A DNA stretch of 34,840 bases from an uncultured Clostridia bacterium (lineage in GTDB: Bacteria > Bacillota > Clostridia > Christensenellales > Pumilibacteraceae). The DNA is taken from the NCBI GenBank assembly GCA_947178255.1, contig CAMWXP010000015.1:1-34840 (forward strand). Direction: 5' to 3'. Of the stretch, positions 8,384 through 16,629 are shown in pieces. The first letter of the stretch is position 1. Every line of letters starts with the position of its first letter. The notes below the pieces were generated by a model. It searched no databases. It had not been told where the DNA came from and saw only the letters and a list, made by a program, of their open reading frames with translations. The position numbers and the translations under genes were made by a program.

Positions 8384-10579
8384 ATGAGTGACGAAAGACC
8401 TCAAAAAAGCATTATCGACTATTTGTTGCCACTGCTAAACGCAGCCGACAACGGCAAAGAGCATGCGGAAGACAGCGCGGAAATGCACGCTGCCAAACAA
8501 ATCCGCACGTTTATCGACGAGATCCCCGGCGGATTCCTGATCTACCGCGTGGGTGAAACCGAACAGATCGTTTACGCCAACAGCGCGCTTATAGAAATAT
8601 TTAAGTGCGACGACTTCGCCGACTTTATCAAGCTTACCGGCGGAACGTTCCGCGGCGTCGTGCACCGCGACGACTTCGAGCGCGTGCAAGCCGAAATAAG
8701 CGACCAAATAGCCCACAGCGACAACAAGCTGGACTACGTAGAGTACCGCATTGTGCGCAAGGACGGAATAGTGCGCTGGGTTGAGGACTACGGCCACTAC
8801 CTTAAAAGCAGCGCCGGCGACTGCTATTACGTGTTCATAACGGACGCGACCGAAAAGCTTACTCGCCAAATAGCCGACAAAGCTTCGCTGCTCGGCAACA
8901 AGAGCAAGCGCGAGCTCAGACTTCAAAACATAATAGAGGAATACGACAAGGAGCGCAAGCTCATTCGCCAAGAACACTTGCAGCGCTTGGAGGTCATAGA
9001 GGGGCTTAGCGTAAACTATGATTCCATTATCTACGCCGATATCGAAAAGGATATCGCCCTGCCCTACCGCCTTTCAACGCGACTCGTGCACCAGTTCACC
9101 AAAAAGCTGGAAGTGCGCGAGCTAAGCTGGTTTTTGTACGACTACGTCAACGTGTGGGTACACCCCGACGACAGAGATTTGGTAAAGCAGCAAACGTCGG
9201 CGGAATTTATCCAATCCGTACTCTCCGACAAAAATACTTATTACATTAACTACCGTTGCATCCAAAACGGTGAAACGCAGTACATACAGCTACGCATAGT
9301 CAACGTCAGCGGCGAGGGCAACAAGCCCAATCAGATAGTAATGGGCTACCGCAATATCGACGAGGAAGTTTTGCAGGAAATGCGCCAAAAGCAGCTGCTG
9401 GAAGCGGCGCTGCAAAACGCCAAAATAGCGGACAATGCCAAAACAACCTTCCTGTCCAACATGTCGCACGACATGCGCACCCCGCTCAACGCCATATTCG
9501 GATATATCAAGCTGGCGCGCAAGGCGGAGCCCGAGGGCAGCCCGGTGCTGAGATATTTAAGACGAATAGAAACCGCGGGCAACCAAATACTCGACTTGGT
9601 AGATAAGGTGTTGGAGCTGTCGTACGCCGAATCGCGCGACGACACCGTGGTGGAAGCGCCGTTCAACCTGAACGACGCGCTCGCCCAGGAAATTAAGCGC
9701 CTTATGCCGCAGGCAGAGCAAAAAGGCATCAAGCTCAATCTTAAAACCAATGCGGTATCAAACCCCAACGTAATCGGCGACAAAGACAAGCTGATGCAAA
9801 TTATTTCCAACATCGTAGACAACGCGCTCAAATACAACAAGCAAGGCGGAAAGGTCGACGTTACAGTAACGGAAAAACCGGGATTGCTCAACAACATATC
9901 CACCTTCACGTTCGATATAAAGGACAACGGCATAGGCATATCACAGCAATCGCTCAACCACATTTTCGAGCCGTTTATCCGCGAAAACACTTCCACGGAG
10001 AGCGGCGTGTTCGGCGCGGGGCTCGGCCTTACGATATGCAAGCAGCTTGCCGAAACTATGAACGCAACGATAAGCGCCAAAAGCACGCTGGGCAAAGGCA
10101 GTACCTTTACCGTCGCTATCGCGCTTAAACCCGACCTGCACGAAGACGACGAGCAAGCGCAGGAACAAGCAATCGACTTGTCCGGCAAAAAGATACTGAT
10201 TGTCGAAGACAACGAAATCAATCTGGAAATCGAAACGGAATTGCTGGAAGACCTCGGCTTTGTGGTGGACAGCGCCGAAAACGGCAAAATCGCAGTGGAC
10301 AAAATCCGCATGGCACGCGAACATGGACACGAATACGACTTGGTGCTTATGGACATACAAATGCCCGTTATGGACGGTCGCACCGCTGCACGCGAAATAC
10401 GCGCGCTCAAAAACAATCCCCTAGCCAACGTACCCATCATCGCGCTGTCGGCAAACGCATTTGAAAGCGATCGCCGCGCCTCGCTGGAAGCAGGCATGGA
10501 CGCACACATCAACAAGCCGCTCGACGTGAACATGCTACTCGAAGCGATAAACGCCGCAATCAGCAAACAGCATAAATAA
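8384..10579 (+). CDS. Soluble PAS hybrid histidine kinase with C-terminal receiver
   Basis: 731 residues with no membrane segment, so a cytoplasmic sensor. Order of domains: a PAS-like domain at about 45-155 (FLIYRVGETEQIVYAN, then RIVRKDGIVRWVEDYG), a second PAS-like domain at about 205-325, HisKA with FLSNMSHDMRTPLNA (phospho-His362), HATPase with N-box IISNIVDNALKYN, G1 DNGIGIS and FGAGLGLTICKQL, then a receiver at about 602-728 with acidic VEDN (609-610), phospho-acceptor Asp657 in LVLMDIQMP, and Lys711. A receiver as the last domain means the signal must pass to a separate Hpt or output protein, and none is encoded nearby. AAAGG 8 bases before the ATG is a plausible ribosome site. The gene has its own promoter and terminator, so it is monocistronic. 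The ligand of the PAS domains is unknown. Confidence 0.93.
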   Translation: MSDERPQKSIIDYLLPLLNAADNGKEHAEDSAEMHAAKQIRTFIDEIPGGFLIYRVGETEQIVYANSALIEIFKCDDFADFIKLTGGTFRGVVHRDDFERVQAEISDQIAHSDNKLDYVEYRIVRKDGIVRWVEDYGHYLKSSAGDCYYVFITDATEKLTRQIADKASLLGNKSKRELRLQNIIEEYDKERKLIRQEHLQRLEVIEGLSVNYDSIIYADIEKDIALPYRLSTRLVHQFTKKLEVRELSWFLYDYVNVWVHPDDRDLVKQQTSAEFIQSVLSDKNTYYINYRCIQNGETQYIQLRIVNVSGEGNKPNQIVMGYRNIDEEVLQEMRQKQLLEAALQNAKIADNAKTTFLSNMSHDMRTPLNAIFGYIKLARKAEPEGSPVLRYLRRIETAGNQILDLVDKVLELSYAESRDDTVVEAPFNLNDALAQEIKRLMPQAEQKGIKLNLKTNAVSNPNVIGDKDKLMQIISNIVDNALKYNKQGGKVDVTVTEKPGLLNNISTFTFDIKDNGIGISQQSLNHIFEPFIRENTSTESGVFGAGLGLTICKQLAETMNATISAKSTLGKGSTFTVAIALKPDLHEDDEQAQEQAIDLSGKKILIVEDNEINLEIETELLEDLGFVVDSAENGKIAVDKIRMAREHGHEYDLVLMDIQMPVMDGRTAAREIRALKNNPLANVPIIALSANAFESDRRASLEAGMDAHINKPLDVNMLLEAINAAISKQHK

Positions 10580-10598
10580 ATTAACTATACTAATAAAA

Positions 10599-10634
10599 AG
10601 CCCGCTATACTTCCCAATCGAAGTACAGCGGGCT
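10599..10634. terminator. Bidirectional intrinsic terminator
   Basis: Arms 10599-10613 and 10620-10634 pair at 14 of 15 positions around a 6-base loop. The plus side is followed by a T-rich run (TTCTTTTATTTTTT) and the minus side by TTTTTATTAG. It separates the kinase from the convergent DUF1697 gene. Confidence 0.85.
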
Positions 10635-10640
10635 ATTCTT

Positions 10641-11183
10641 TTATTTTTTACATATTTCCAATACTCTTTTCATCGTATTGGCAGTCCTTATAGTGATTTT
10701 ATCGCTTATGCTCGTGCTTGCCGTTTTGCTCCACCAATTTGATTTTCTGTAATTCTTTAAATCGAATGACCAAAATACGGAGTTATTATATTCTTGGATT
10801 TTTTCAATATCGTCTTGGGGCTTGCCGACGGTATTATATATTTCTTCGTATTTTGCGGGCGGGATTATAAATATCAGATTGTCATATGTTTCCTTATTAT
10901 CTGTTCCCCACCACTCGGGGCTATTGTTTAATATATCTTCAAGTTCTAATGACGTCATTACAAAAACAGGTATTTCGAGATTAAATCTATTTTTTATAAC
11001 GTTGTAAATATCACCCGTTAAAGCTTCTTTACTATTTGTATCGCTTTCGAAAATAACGTTGCCGCTATTCAAATAAGTGCAAACGTTTTGATATTGCTTT
11101 TCCAATTCCGATTTCAATTCTTTCATCGAAATTTTGTTTTTGCCGCTTATATTTATTCCTCTTAATAAAGCAATATATTTCAT
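10641..11183 (-). CDS. DUF1697 family protein
   Basis: 180 residues. The N-terminus KYIALLRGINISGKNKI and the following CTYLNSGNVIFES are the signature of the DUF1697 family (COG3797), small cytoplasmic proteins of unknown biochemical role. Start at 11183 is chosen because the family begins at MKYIALLRG; an upstream in-frame TTG at 11201 would add six residues. GTGAG 7-8 bases upstream is a modest ribosome site. It lies 28 bases downstream of the TIGR04076 gene and looks like the last gene of the long minus-strand ABC operon. The coding sequence is visibly more A+T-rich than the transporter genes next to it, which may indicate a later acquisition. Confidence 0.85.
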   Translation of the reverse strand: MKYIALLRGINISGKNKISMKELKSELEKQYQNVCTYLNSGNVIFESDTNSKEALTGDIYNVIKNRFNLEIPVFVMTSLELEDILNNSPEWWGTDNKETYDNLIFIIPPAKYEEIYNTVGKPQDDIEKIQEYNNSVFWSFDLKNYRKSNWWSKTASTSISDKITIRTANTMKRVLEICKK

Positions 11184-11211
11184 AATGCTACTCACTTGCA
11201 AATTAAATTTA

Positions 11212-11526
11212 TCATTCCGCGTCGATATCCGTCGCTTCGAGCAAAAAGCTTACGGGACGAAACCCGTCGTTGCAGGAAATCATTGCGGATTTTTTATTCT
11301 TCATCCAGCCGTCGTAAAAATTTTCGCCGCCGTGAGCAAGCGTCATTACGAATGCCGATATGCTATCCCACGCACTGTCGCAAAAACCACTCGGCTTTTC
11401 CCAACCGTTTGCGATAAATGCTTGTCCCTCTTTCATGTCGCATGCGTGCGAAATAGGGTTTTCGTATTTTTCTATCAAGTCGGTATAACACGCCGTTTTC
11501 ATAACGGTTATCTTTACTTTTTTCAT
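11212..11526 (-). CDS. TIGR04076 family small protein
   Basis: 104 residues beginning KKVKITVMKTACY. The pattern of an early DLIEKY segment, HACDMKEGQAF, a GWEKPSGFCDSAW block and a conserved Cys near SAMISCNDGFRPVSF matches the TIGR04076 family (known to me only as small, Cys-conserved proteins of unknown function). A good ribosome site, GGAG, lies 8 bases before the ATG. It starts 12 bases after the permease gene at 11539 ends, so it is probably co-transcribed with the exporter. The four cysteines hint at metal or redox chemistry, but nothing in the sequence proves it. Confidence 0.8.
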   Translation of the reverse strand: MKKVKITVMKTACYTDLIEKYENPISHACDMKEGQAFIANGWEKPSGFCDSAWDSISAFVMTLAHGGENFYDGWMKNKKSAMISCNDGFRPVSFLLEATDIDAE

Positions 11527-11538
11527 ATCTTTCTCCGC

Positions 11539-12330
11539 TTAGTTGCCCGAGCTGTCGTATCGGCGTATGCCTATCGTCCAAATAAGCAGTCCCAGCGCCA
11601 TGAGCACGACGGCGGCGATTGCGCTCCACAGCACCGACCACCACGCGTTGGCGCCGGTAATCAAGCATTCTATCGGGTAGTACAGCATAAGCCCGAACGG
11701 CACAACGTAAAACATTATCGACATGAACGCCTTGCCCATGTATTTCAGCGGATACTTGGCGTAACCGCTAAGGTTATACACGGTGTTGAGTATTATGCCC
11801 GATGTCTTTATCCAAAACGCGAGCGACGCGAATATGAGCTTGATTCCCATAAATCCGAATATACCGAAAAATCCGCAAAGTATCAGCACCATGACAGAGC
11901 CGAACGACCAGGCGATACCAGATATGGGCGCGAATATGCACATGATGACAATGCCTACGACAAACTCCCCTATACCATCCCACTTGAACGTTTTTGCGAC
12001 AAACTGGTACAGCGGATTTATCGGTCTTGTCAAGTAAATATCCAGCTCGCCGCGCCGCACCGCCCAGTACGCCAATATCCACAATTCGTCGGTGAATATG
12101 TGGTCTATCGCCTTGGGCACCAATATGAACCCGAAAAGGAACGCGAGCGCGTTGAACGACCAAATGCCGGTTGTCGGCACCGAGCCCACAATCAAGTACA
12201 CGGTAGCCAGCGATATAACTTCGGTCACCGCAAAGCTTATCATCATTATAAACGAATCGGCTTTATACGACAAACCGCTCCGCAAGCTCATAGATACGTA
12301 TTTGGGATATAATTTAAGTTCTTTTAACAT
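11539..12330 (-). CDS. ABC-2 type permease, COG3694-like
   Basis: 263 residues with about six hydrophobic segments, e.g. SFIMMISFAVTEVISLATVY, FVVGIVIMCIFAPIS and VVPFGLMLYYPIECLI. The N-terminal arrangement (short amphipathic LKELKLYPKYVSMSLR, then YKADSF) and the cytoplasmic RRGELDIYLTRPINPLYQ loop are typical of the uncharacterised ABC-2 permeases (PF06182-like) that pair with COG4586 ATPases. It begins one base after the previous permease ends, so the two are tightly coupled and likely form a heterodimeric membrane pore. The exported substrate is unknown. Confidence 0.88.
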   Translation of the reverse strand: MLKELKLYPKYVSMSLRSGLSYKADSFIMMISFAVTEVISLATVYLIVGSVPTTGIWSFNALAFLFGFILVPKAIDHIFTDELWILAYWAVRRGELDIYLTRPINPLYQFVAKTFKWDGIGEFVVGIVIMCIFAPISGIAWSFGSVMVLILCGFFGIFGFMGIKLIFASLAFWIKTSGIILNTVYNLSGYAKYPLKYMGKAFMSIMFYVVPFGLMLYYPIECLITGANAWWSVLWSAIAAVVLMALGLLIWTIGIRRYDSSGN

Positions 12331-12331
12331 A

Positions 12332-13150
12332 TCAACCCCCGAATACTACCACGTGCTTAACCGACGACTTGTACGCAAAGTGCGCCAAAACGTTAAGCCC
12401 GACAATCCACGCTATGGATATTGCAAAGGATATAAGCATTTCCATCCAACCGACCTGACCTAAGAATATACGGATAGGAAGGCTGACCAGCGTGGGGAAG
12501 GGCGTGTACGTAAGCGCGGTCTGCGCCCACGCGGGGAACAGCGATATAGGCACTACCCCGCCCGACAAAAACGTTATTACCAGTTGGCTCATACTCGCCA
12601 CACCGAACATAGCCTGCGTGCGGAACGCCAGCTGCCCGAATAAAAAGCCGAACGCGTCGAACATAAGCGCGGACAAAAAGCACGCGGGCACAAACAACAA
12701 AATATTGTACCACTGTATTCCTTGCAGCCCAAACCCGAACACGACGGTCAATGTTCCCACAGTTATTACGGGAATACCTATAATTATGATACGCGCAAAA
12801 AACGAGCCTACCGCCGTAACGCCTAGCTGTACGCGGTAGTTAATCGGCTTCATAAGCCGCATGCCTATAAGCCCCCACCGCACGTCGTCCGTTATGTCGC
12901 CCAATGTGTTGGTGTAAATAACCTCACCCACCACGGCGGAAAGTATGACGTACATAAGCATTTGCGGAAAGGTATAGCCTGCAATCATGCTTTCGGGCGA
13001 AAATGAATAAATAGCCCACCAAACAAGCCCCATAAGCACGGCGCTTATCATTGCGCTGAAAAACCACAGAAATATCATGCCACGGTATGCAAGCGTCGTT
13101 TGAAAGCCAGACCGCGCAAATATCAAATATTTTTTAAGCCGTCCGCGCAT
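12332..13150 (-). CDS. ABC-2 type permease, COG4587-like
   Basis: 272 residues with about six membrane segments, e.g. IFLWFFSAMISAVLMGLVWW, IIIIGIPVITVGTLTVVFGF and ILLFVPACFLSALMFDAFGF. Start at 13150 (MRGRLKKYLIFARSGFQ) is preferred: GGAG lies 8 bases upstream and the ATG overlaps the 3' end of the ATPase gene by 17 bases, which suggests translational coupling. A longer frame up to 13264 would run antisense-like through the ATPase. With the following permease and the ATPase it forms the COG4586/COG4587/COG3694 triad, an exporter family of unknown substrate. Confidence 0.88.
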   Translation of the reverse strand: MRGRLKKYLIFARSGFQTTLAYRGMIFLWFFSAMISAVLMGLVWWAIYSFSPESMIAGYTFPQMLMYVILSAVVGEVIYTNTLGDITDDVRWGLIGMRLMKPINYRVQLGVTAVGSFFARIIIIGIPVITVGTLTVVFGFGLQGIQWYNILLFVPACFLSALMFDAFGFLFGQLAFRTQAMFGVASMSQLVITFLSGGVVPISLFPAWAQTALTYTPFPTLVSLPIRIFLGQVGWMEMLISFAISIAWIVGLNVLAHFAYKSSVKHVVVFGG

Positions 13151-14180
13151 CGCCGTCTCCGTCAGTACCGTCGCTCTCTGCGCGGTTTTTTTCGTAAATC
13201 TTTTCCACCACCTGCTCGATGCCCGTCTCGGAAATCTTGACGTCGGCAACCTCGCAGTTAGCAAACATATAATTCAAAAGCTCGCCGGTGGACAGCTTGG
13301 TGCCGTCAATGGTAAAGGTAACGGAATGCCCGCCGTCTTCCGCCGCGTATTTGATTACCGCTTCGCCGAATTGCTTTTGTACGCTTTCGCCGTCGATTAT
13401 ATTTTTGCAGGTAACCTTAACGTCGCGCGTGTCGCCGAACATATGCTTAACCTCGTCCAACGATCCGTCAAACAACACCTTGCCCGCATCCAAAATAATT
13501 ACGCGCTCACACAATAATTCTATGTCGCTCATCGCGTGCGTGGTGAGTATGAGCGTGGTATGGTATTCCTTTTTCAGCTTGTTTATTGCGTCAACAAGGT
13601 TGCGCTTTACAAGCACGTCCAGTCCTATTGTAGGCTCGTCCAAAAACAGCGTTTTGGGATTGTGCAGCATTGCGGCGGCAAGGTCGGCGCGCATGCGCTG
13701 GCCGAGCGAAAGCGTGCGCACGGGCGCGTCCATAAACGGCTTCATATCCAAAAGCTCTATTAGTTCGTTTAGCCGTTTTTTGTACTCGTCATCGGGCACG
13801 TCGTAAATGTACCGCAAAAGCTCGTACGTTTCGGTAAGCGGCAGGTCGTACCACAGCTGCGTCTTTTGTCCGAACACAACGCCTATCGTTTTGAGTACCG
13901 CGTTGCGCTCCTTGGACTTGTACGGGTGCTTGCCGTCGATAAGTATCTCCCCGCCCGTCGGCGTGAGTATGCCGCTCATCATCTTTATGGTAGTGGATTT
14001 GCCCGCACCGTTCGCGCCGATATACCCTACCGATTCCCCGTCGCGTACGGTAAACGACACACCGTCCACAGCCTTGACCACCGTGTACTTGCGCGAAAAC
14101 AGCGACTTGAACATACCCCATACGCCCTTGCCGCGCACGGGTTTTTTAAAGTACTTTTCTACATTTTTCAGTTCTATCAT
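13134..14180 (-). CDS. ABC transporter ATPase, COG4586-like
   Basis: 348 residues, longer than the usual 240-residue export ATPase because of a roughly 100-residue C-terminal domain and an insertion near the start (PVRGKGVWGMFKSLFSRKYTV) typical of COG4586. Walker A is GANGAGKST, signature LSLGQRMRADL, Walker B TLFLDEPTIGLD and switch TTHAMSD, all intact. GAGG precedes the ATG. It is the first gene of a five-gene run (ATPase, two permeases, TIGR04076, DUF1697). The promoter region upstream contains an 11-base G tract. Confidence 0.93.
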   Translation of the reverse strand: MIELKNVEKYFKKPVRGKGVWGMFKSLFSRKYTVVKAVDGVSFTVRDGESVGYIGANGAGKSTTIKMMSGILTPTGGEILIDGKHPYKSKERNAVLKTIGVVFGQKTQLWYDLPLTETYELLRYIYDVPDDEYKKRLNELIELLDMKPFMDAPVRTLSLGQRMRADLAAAMLHNPKTLFLDEPTIGLDVLVKRNLVDAINKLKKEYHTTLILTTHAMSDIELLCERVIILDAGKVLFDGSLDEVKHMFGDTRDVKVTCKNIIDGESVQKQFGEAVIKYAAEDGGHSVTFTIDGTKLSTGELLNYMFANCEVADVKISETGIEQVVEKIYEKNRAESDGTDGDGDARTA

Positions 14181-14275
14181 AGATGCCTCGCAAAGCTGCG
14201 TATGTGGTTATGAACAAATCCAAAGTAAATAAAATAGCCATTTATACACTTTTATCTATTCATTCTTCACTATTC

Positions 14276-14307
14276 ACTATACCATCGCCCCCCCCCCCGC
14301 TTGTCAA
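14276..14307 (-). promoter_or_regulatory. Promoter with a G11 homopolymer in its spacer
   Basis: On the minus strand a perfect TTGACA (14307-14302), a 20-base spacer that includes eleven consecutive G (14298-14288), and TATAGT (14281-14276). The expected start is near 14269, about 88 bases before the ATPase ATG. Losing three G would bring the spacer to the optimal 17. The -35 box sits in a small palindrome, GCTTGTCAAGC. Promoter assignment is by consensus only. Confidence 0.55.
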
Positions 14308-14373
14308 GCAAATCGGGTAAGAAACTCGGAAATTATTGTGCAAACAAAAATTATACGGGAACGACTTATGCAC

Positions 14374-14403
14374 ATTATATCATTAAATACTTACAAAACA
14401 CAA
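14374..14403 (-). promoter_or_regulatory. Possible second, upstream promoter of the ATPase operon
   Basis: TTGTGT (14403-14398), 18-base spacer, TATAAT (14379-14374) on the minus strand. If used, the leader would be about 185 bases and would include the G11 promoter. The -35 box is poor. Confidence 0.3.
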
Positions 14404-14420
14404 GCGAGCAAATAAGTGTT

Positions 14421-15338
14421 TTACATCTTTGTACTGCGTTTTTTGTTGAGTACGTTTATCAGCACGAACACCGCAATCAATACAGCTACGGCGCAAGCGA
14501 CAACAAGGTACATAACCCATGCCTTTACGTCGTTTCCGAAAAAGCTGAGCTTTACGTCAAAACCGCTAAGCAGTCCGTCCACCGCAGCCTTGGGCGCGCC
14601 GTCCGCAGTCATAAGCGAAACATACCCGCCCATAAAGTGGGTGCGCAATAATCCCGTGCAGTACGTTCCGGGTAGGCACATAATGGTGTCCGCCATTCCC
14701 TTGGAGAACTGCGATATCGGATAGTACGCGCCGCATATAAAGCCGTACACAGACGACACGATAGTGGACACCGCGCTTATCGCGCCCTGCGATTTAAGGA
14801 AGTAACACACCACCGACGACAGTGCCGTGCCGAACAGCACCGCCAAAAACACGTCGAGTATTACCGACAGCGTCTCGCCCGCCGTCATAGCCCAGCCCAT
14901 ACCGGCAATATAGCAGAACCCCGCAATCATTGCTATATAGCATATGGCAAGGGTTACGATAGCCGTTGCAAAGTAGTAGCCGAGTACAAGCACGTGCCCC
15001 TTGACGGGCGTTACCGTTATGTCGGCGCGCGTGCCGTTTACCTTGTCCGCTACCATTGTCATATTGGCGACAAAGGCGACGGTAACACAGCACACCGCGA
15101 GTACCGACGACACCTCGTACGACGCGACCAAGCCGTTAATCGTTTTGGGCGCAAGCGTTATGCCTTGCAGCATGCCGTCAAACGACTGCAAAAACACGCG
15201 GTGCAAAAACAGCGCGTACAACACCATTATTATCATCGGCGAAATGAGCGCGCCAATAAACGCGCCCTTATCCTTAAAGAACAGCCTTATATTCCGCGCG
15301 GTAAACGCCGCTATTTGCTTAATATCTTGTTTTATCAT
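14421..15338 (-). CDS. ABC-2 type permease
   Basis: 305 residues of the ABC2_membrane family with about six membrane segments, e.g. GAFIGALISPMIIMVLYALF, VLAVCCVTVAFVANMTMVA and AWVMYLVVACAVAVLIAVFV. Start at 15338 (MIKQDIKQIAAFTARNIRLF) is supported by AAGGAG about 10 bases upstream; the frame extends further upstream but only through a structured spacer. It pairs with the ATPase at 15491-16411, from which it is separated by about 150 bases. Likely a drug, lantibiotic or lipid exporter; the substrate cannot be told from sequence. Confidence 0.9.
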   Translation of the reverse strand: MIKQDIKQIAAFTARNIRLFFKDKGAFIGALISPMIIMVLYALFLHRVFLQSFDGMLQGITLAPKTINGLVASYEVSSVLAVCCVTVAFVANMTMVADKVNGTRADITVTPVKGHVLVLGYYFATAIVTLAICYIAMIAGFCYIAGMGWAMTAGETLSVILDVFLAVLFGTALSSVVCYFLKSQGAISAVSTIVSSVYGFICGAYYPISQFSKGMADTIMCLPGTYCTGLLRTHFMGGYVSLMTADGAPKAAVDGLLSGFDVKLSFFGNDVKAWVMYLVVACAVAVLIAVFVLINVLNKKRSTKM

Positions 15339-15367
15339 CCAATCGTTTCTCCTTGTCAGAAATGAGA

Positions 15368-15495
15368 ATTGAGTGCGAAGGCGCGCCGCAGACGGGCAAC
15401 AGTTGCACTGCACGCGACGGGCGCGTAGACCCACCTACGTAACCAAGCGGGCGGGGCAAACGTAGCCCGTATCCGGCGATGCGTGCGCGCTCAAT
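15368..15495. repeat. GC-rich intergenic element bounded by 10-base inverted repeats
   Basis: ATTGAGTGCG (15368-15377) and CGCGCTCAAT (15486-15495) are inverted copies matching at 9 of 10 bases. They bound 128 bases of GC-rich sequence with internal hairpins such as CGTAG-ACCCAC-CTACG and GGGC-AAACGTA-GCCC. The right repeat contains the stop codon of the upstream ATPase gene (15491-15493). The element sits inside an operon, between a transporter ATPase and its permease. Confidence 0.5.
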
Positions 15496-16411
15496 CACCC
15501 GCTTTCAAGCCGGTTGCGGCTAAAAACACATCATCCATCTTGCCCTTGCTCACCTCGTAGTCGGTGAACAGCTTGGGATACGACTTAATAAGCTCGGTGG
15601 CTTGCGCCGTATCCTTTACCTCTATGCGGTACCCGCCCGCTATCTTTTGCAACGGCCTGCCCAGTACCTGCAAGTCGTTTTCGGTCTTGTCGTAAATGGA
15701 AATAAAGTCGCCCGTATACTCGTTTTTAAGCTCGACGGGCGTGCCCTTAGCAACAACCTTGCCCGCGTTGAGGATTACCACGTAATCGGCGTCCGCCGCT
15801 TCCTCCATATAGTGCGTGGTCAAAAACACAGTCATATCGCCGCTGCTGCGAAGCTTTTCTATAACGTTCCAAACAGTTTTGCGCGTTTGCGGGTCGAGCC
15901 CCGTCGTCGGCTCGTCGAGTATGAGTATTTTGGGCTTATGTATTAGCGCACGCGCAATGTCGCACCGCCGCCGCTGTCCGCCCGACAGCTTGCCTACGGC
16001 GCGCTTTTCCAGCTCTTTCAGCCCGAGCATTTCGTCAAGCTCGTTGTACCGCTTTTCAAACTCCGCGCCGAATATGCCGTACAGCGCGGCGCGGCTTTTA
16101 AGGTTGGTCTTTACGTTAAGCACCTTGTCCAGCGCGGACGCCTGAAACACCACGCCGATGTCGCGCTTGATCGCGGTAATGTCCTTGTCTATGTCGCAGC
16201 CGTCTACCGTTACACTTCCGCCGTCGCGCCCGAGCTGACCGCAAATAATAGATATGGTGGTGGACTTGCCTGCGCCATTCACGCCCAAAAAGGCGAACAG
16301 CTCGCCACGCCGCACCTCGAACGAAATATCGCTAACTGCGGTGAGCTCGCCGAATTTTTTTACAAGTCCTTTTATTTCGATTATCGCGTCGTTGGTGTTT
16401 GCGTTTGCCAT
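15491..16411 (-). CDS. ABC transporter ATPase (DrrA/CcmA-type, COG1131)
   Basis: 306 residues, the usual length for DrrA-type export ATPases. Walker A GVNGAGKST, signature LSGGQRRRCDIARAL, Walker B ILILDEPTTGLD and switch TTHYMEEA are all canonical. The start at 16411 has GGAGGAG five bases upstream; extending upstream would run into the promoter. It energises the permease encoded downstream (14421-15338). The gene follows its own promoter at 16476-16504. Confidence 0.94.
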   Translation of the reverse strand: MANANTNDAIIEIKGLVKKFGELTAVSDISFEVRRGELFAFLGVNGAGKSTTISIICGQLGRDGGSVTVDGCDIDKDITAIKRDIGVVFQASALDKVLNVKTNLKSRAALYGIFGAEFEKRYNELDEMLGLKELEKRAVGKLSGGQRRRCDIARALIHKPKILILDEPTTGLDPQTRKTVWNVIEKLRSSGDMTVFLTTHYMEEAADADYVVILNAGKVVAKGTPVELKNEYTGDFISIYDKTENDLQVLGRPLQKIAGGYRIEVKDTAQATELIKSYPKLFTDYEVSKGKMDDVFLAATGLKAGD

Positions 16412-16475
16412 AGTACTCCTCCGCCGTTTTAGCACCCAAAACAATATTAAGCCGTTAGGCGATACACGTACCAAC

Positions 16476-16504
16476 AGTGTAGCACACTCCGCCCGAAAAA
16501 TCAA
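16476..16504 (-). promoter_or_regulatory. Extended -10 promoter of the ATPase/permease pair
   Basis: On the minus strand TTGATT (16504-16499), 17-base spacer ending in TGC, then TACACT (16481-16476), i.e. a TGn extended -10. Expected start near 16469, giving a 57-base leader. Confidence 0.65.
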
Positions 16505-16541
16505 TAATTTAACGTTGCCGATACAAAGTCAAAAACACGCA

Positions 16542-16581
16542 CAAAAAAAGCAGTACGGCTTGATATAAAAACCGTACTGCT
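16542..16581 (-). terminator. Intrinsic terminator of the BspA/InlB-like surface gene
   Basis: Perfect 10-base arms AGCAGTACGG (16549-16558) and CCGTACTGCT (16572-16581) around a 13-base loop. On the minus strand the hairpin is followed by seven T (16548-16542). It closes the gene at 16630-19965. Confidence 0.88.
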
Positions 16582-16629
16582 TGCAAAACGGGTAAAGCTT
16601 ACTCTAAACTATTATTATGCATTAAAATA

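Noticed and set aside
9346..10566. 406-codon open frame antisense to the histidine kinase
   Set aside because: The opposite strand carries intact kinase and receiver motifs; the antisense product is Ser/Leu-rich low-information sequence.
11134..12312. 392-codon plus-strand frame across DUF1697, TIGR04076 and permease genes
   Set aside because: It runs antisense to three supported genes and their ribosome sites; composition is His/Arg/Tyr-rich without domains.
14302..14395. 23-codon minus-strand frame upstream of the COG4586 ATPase
   Set aside because: No ribosome site and no protein-like pattern.
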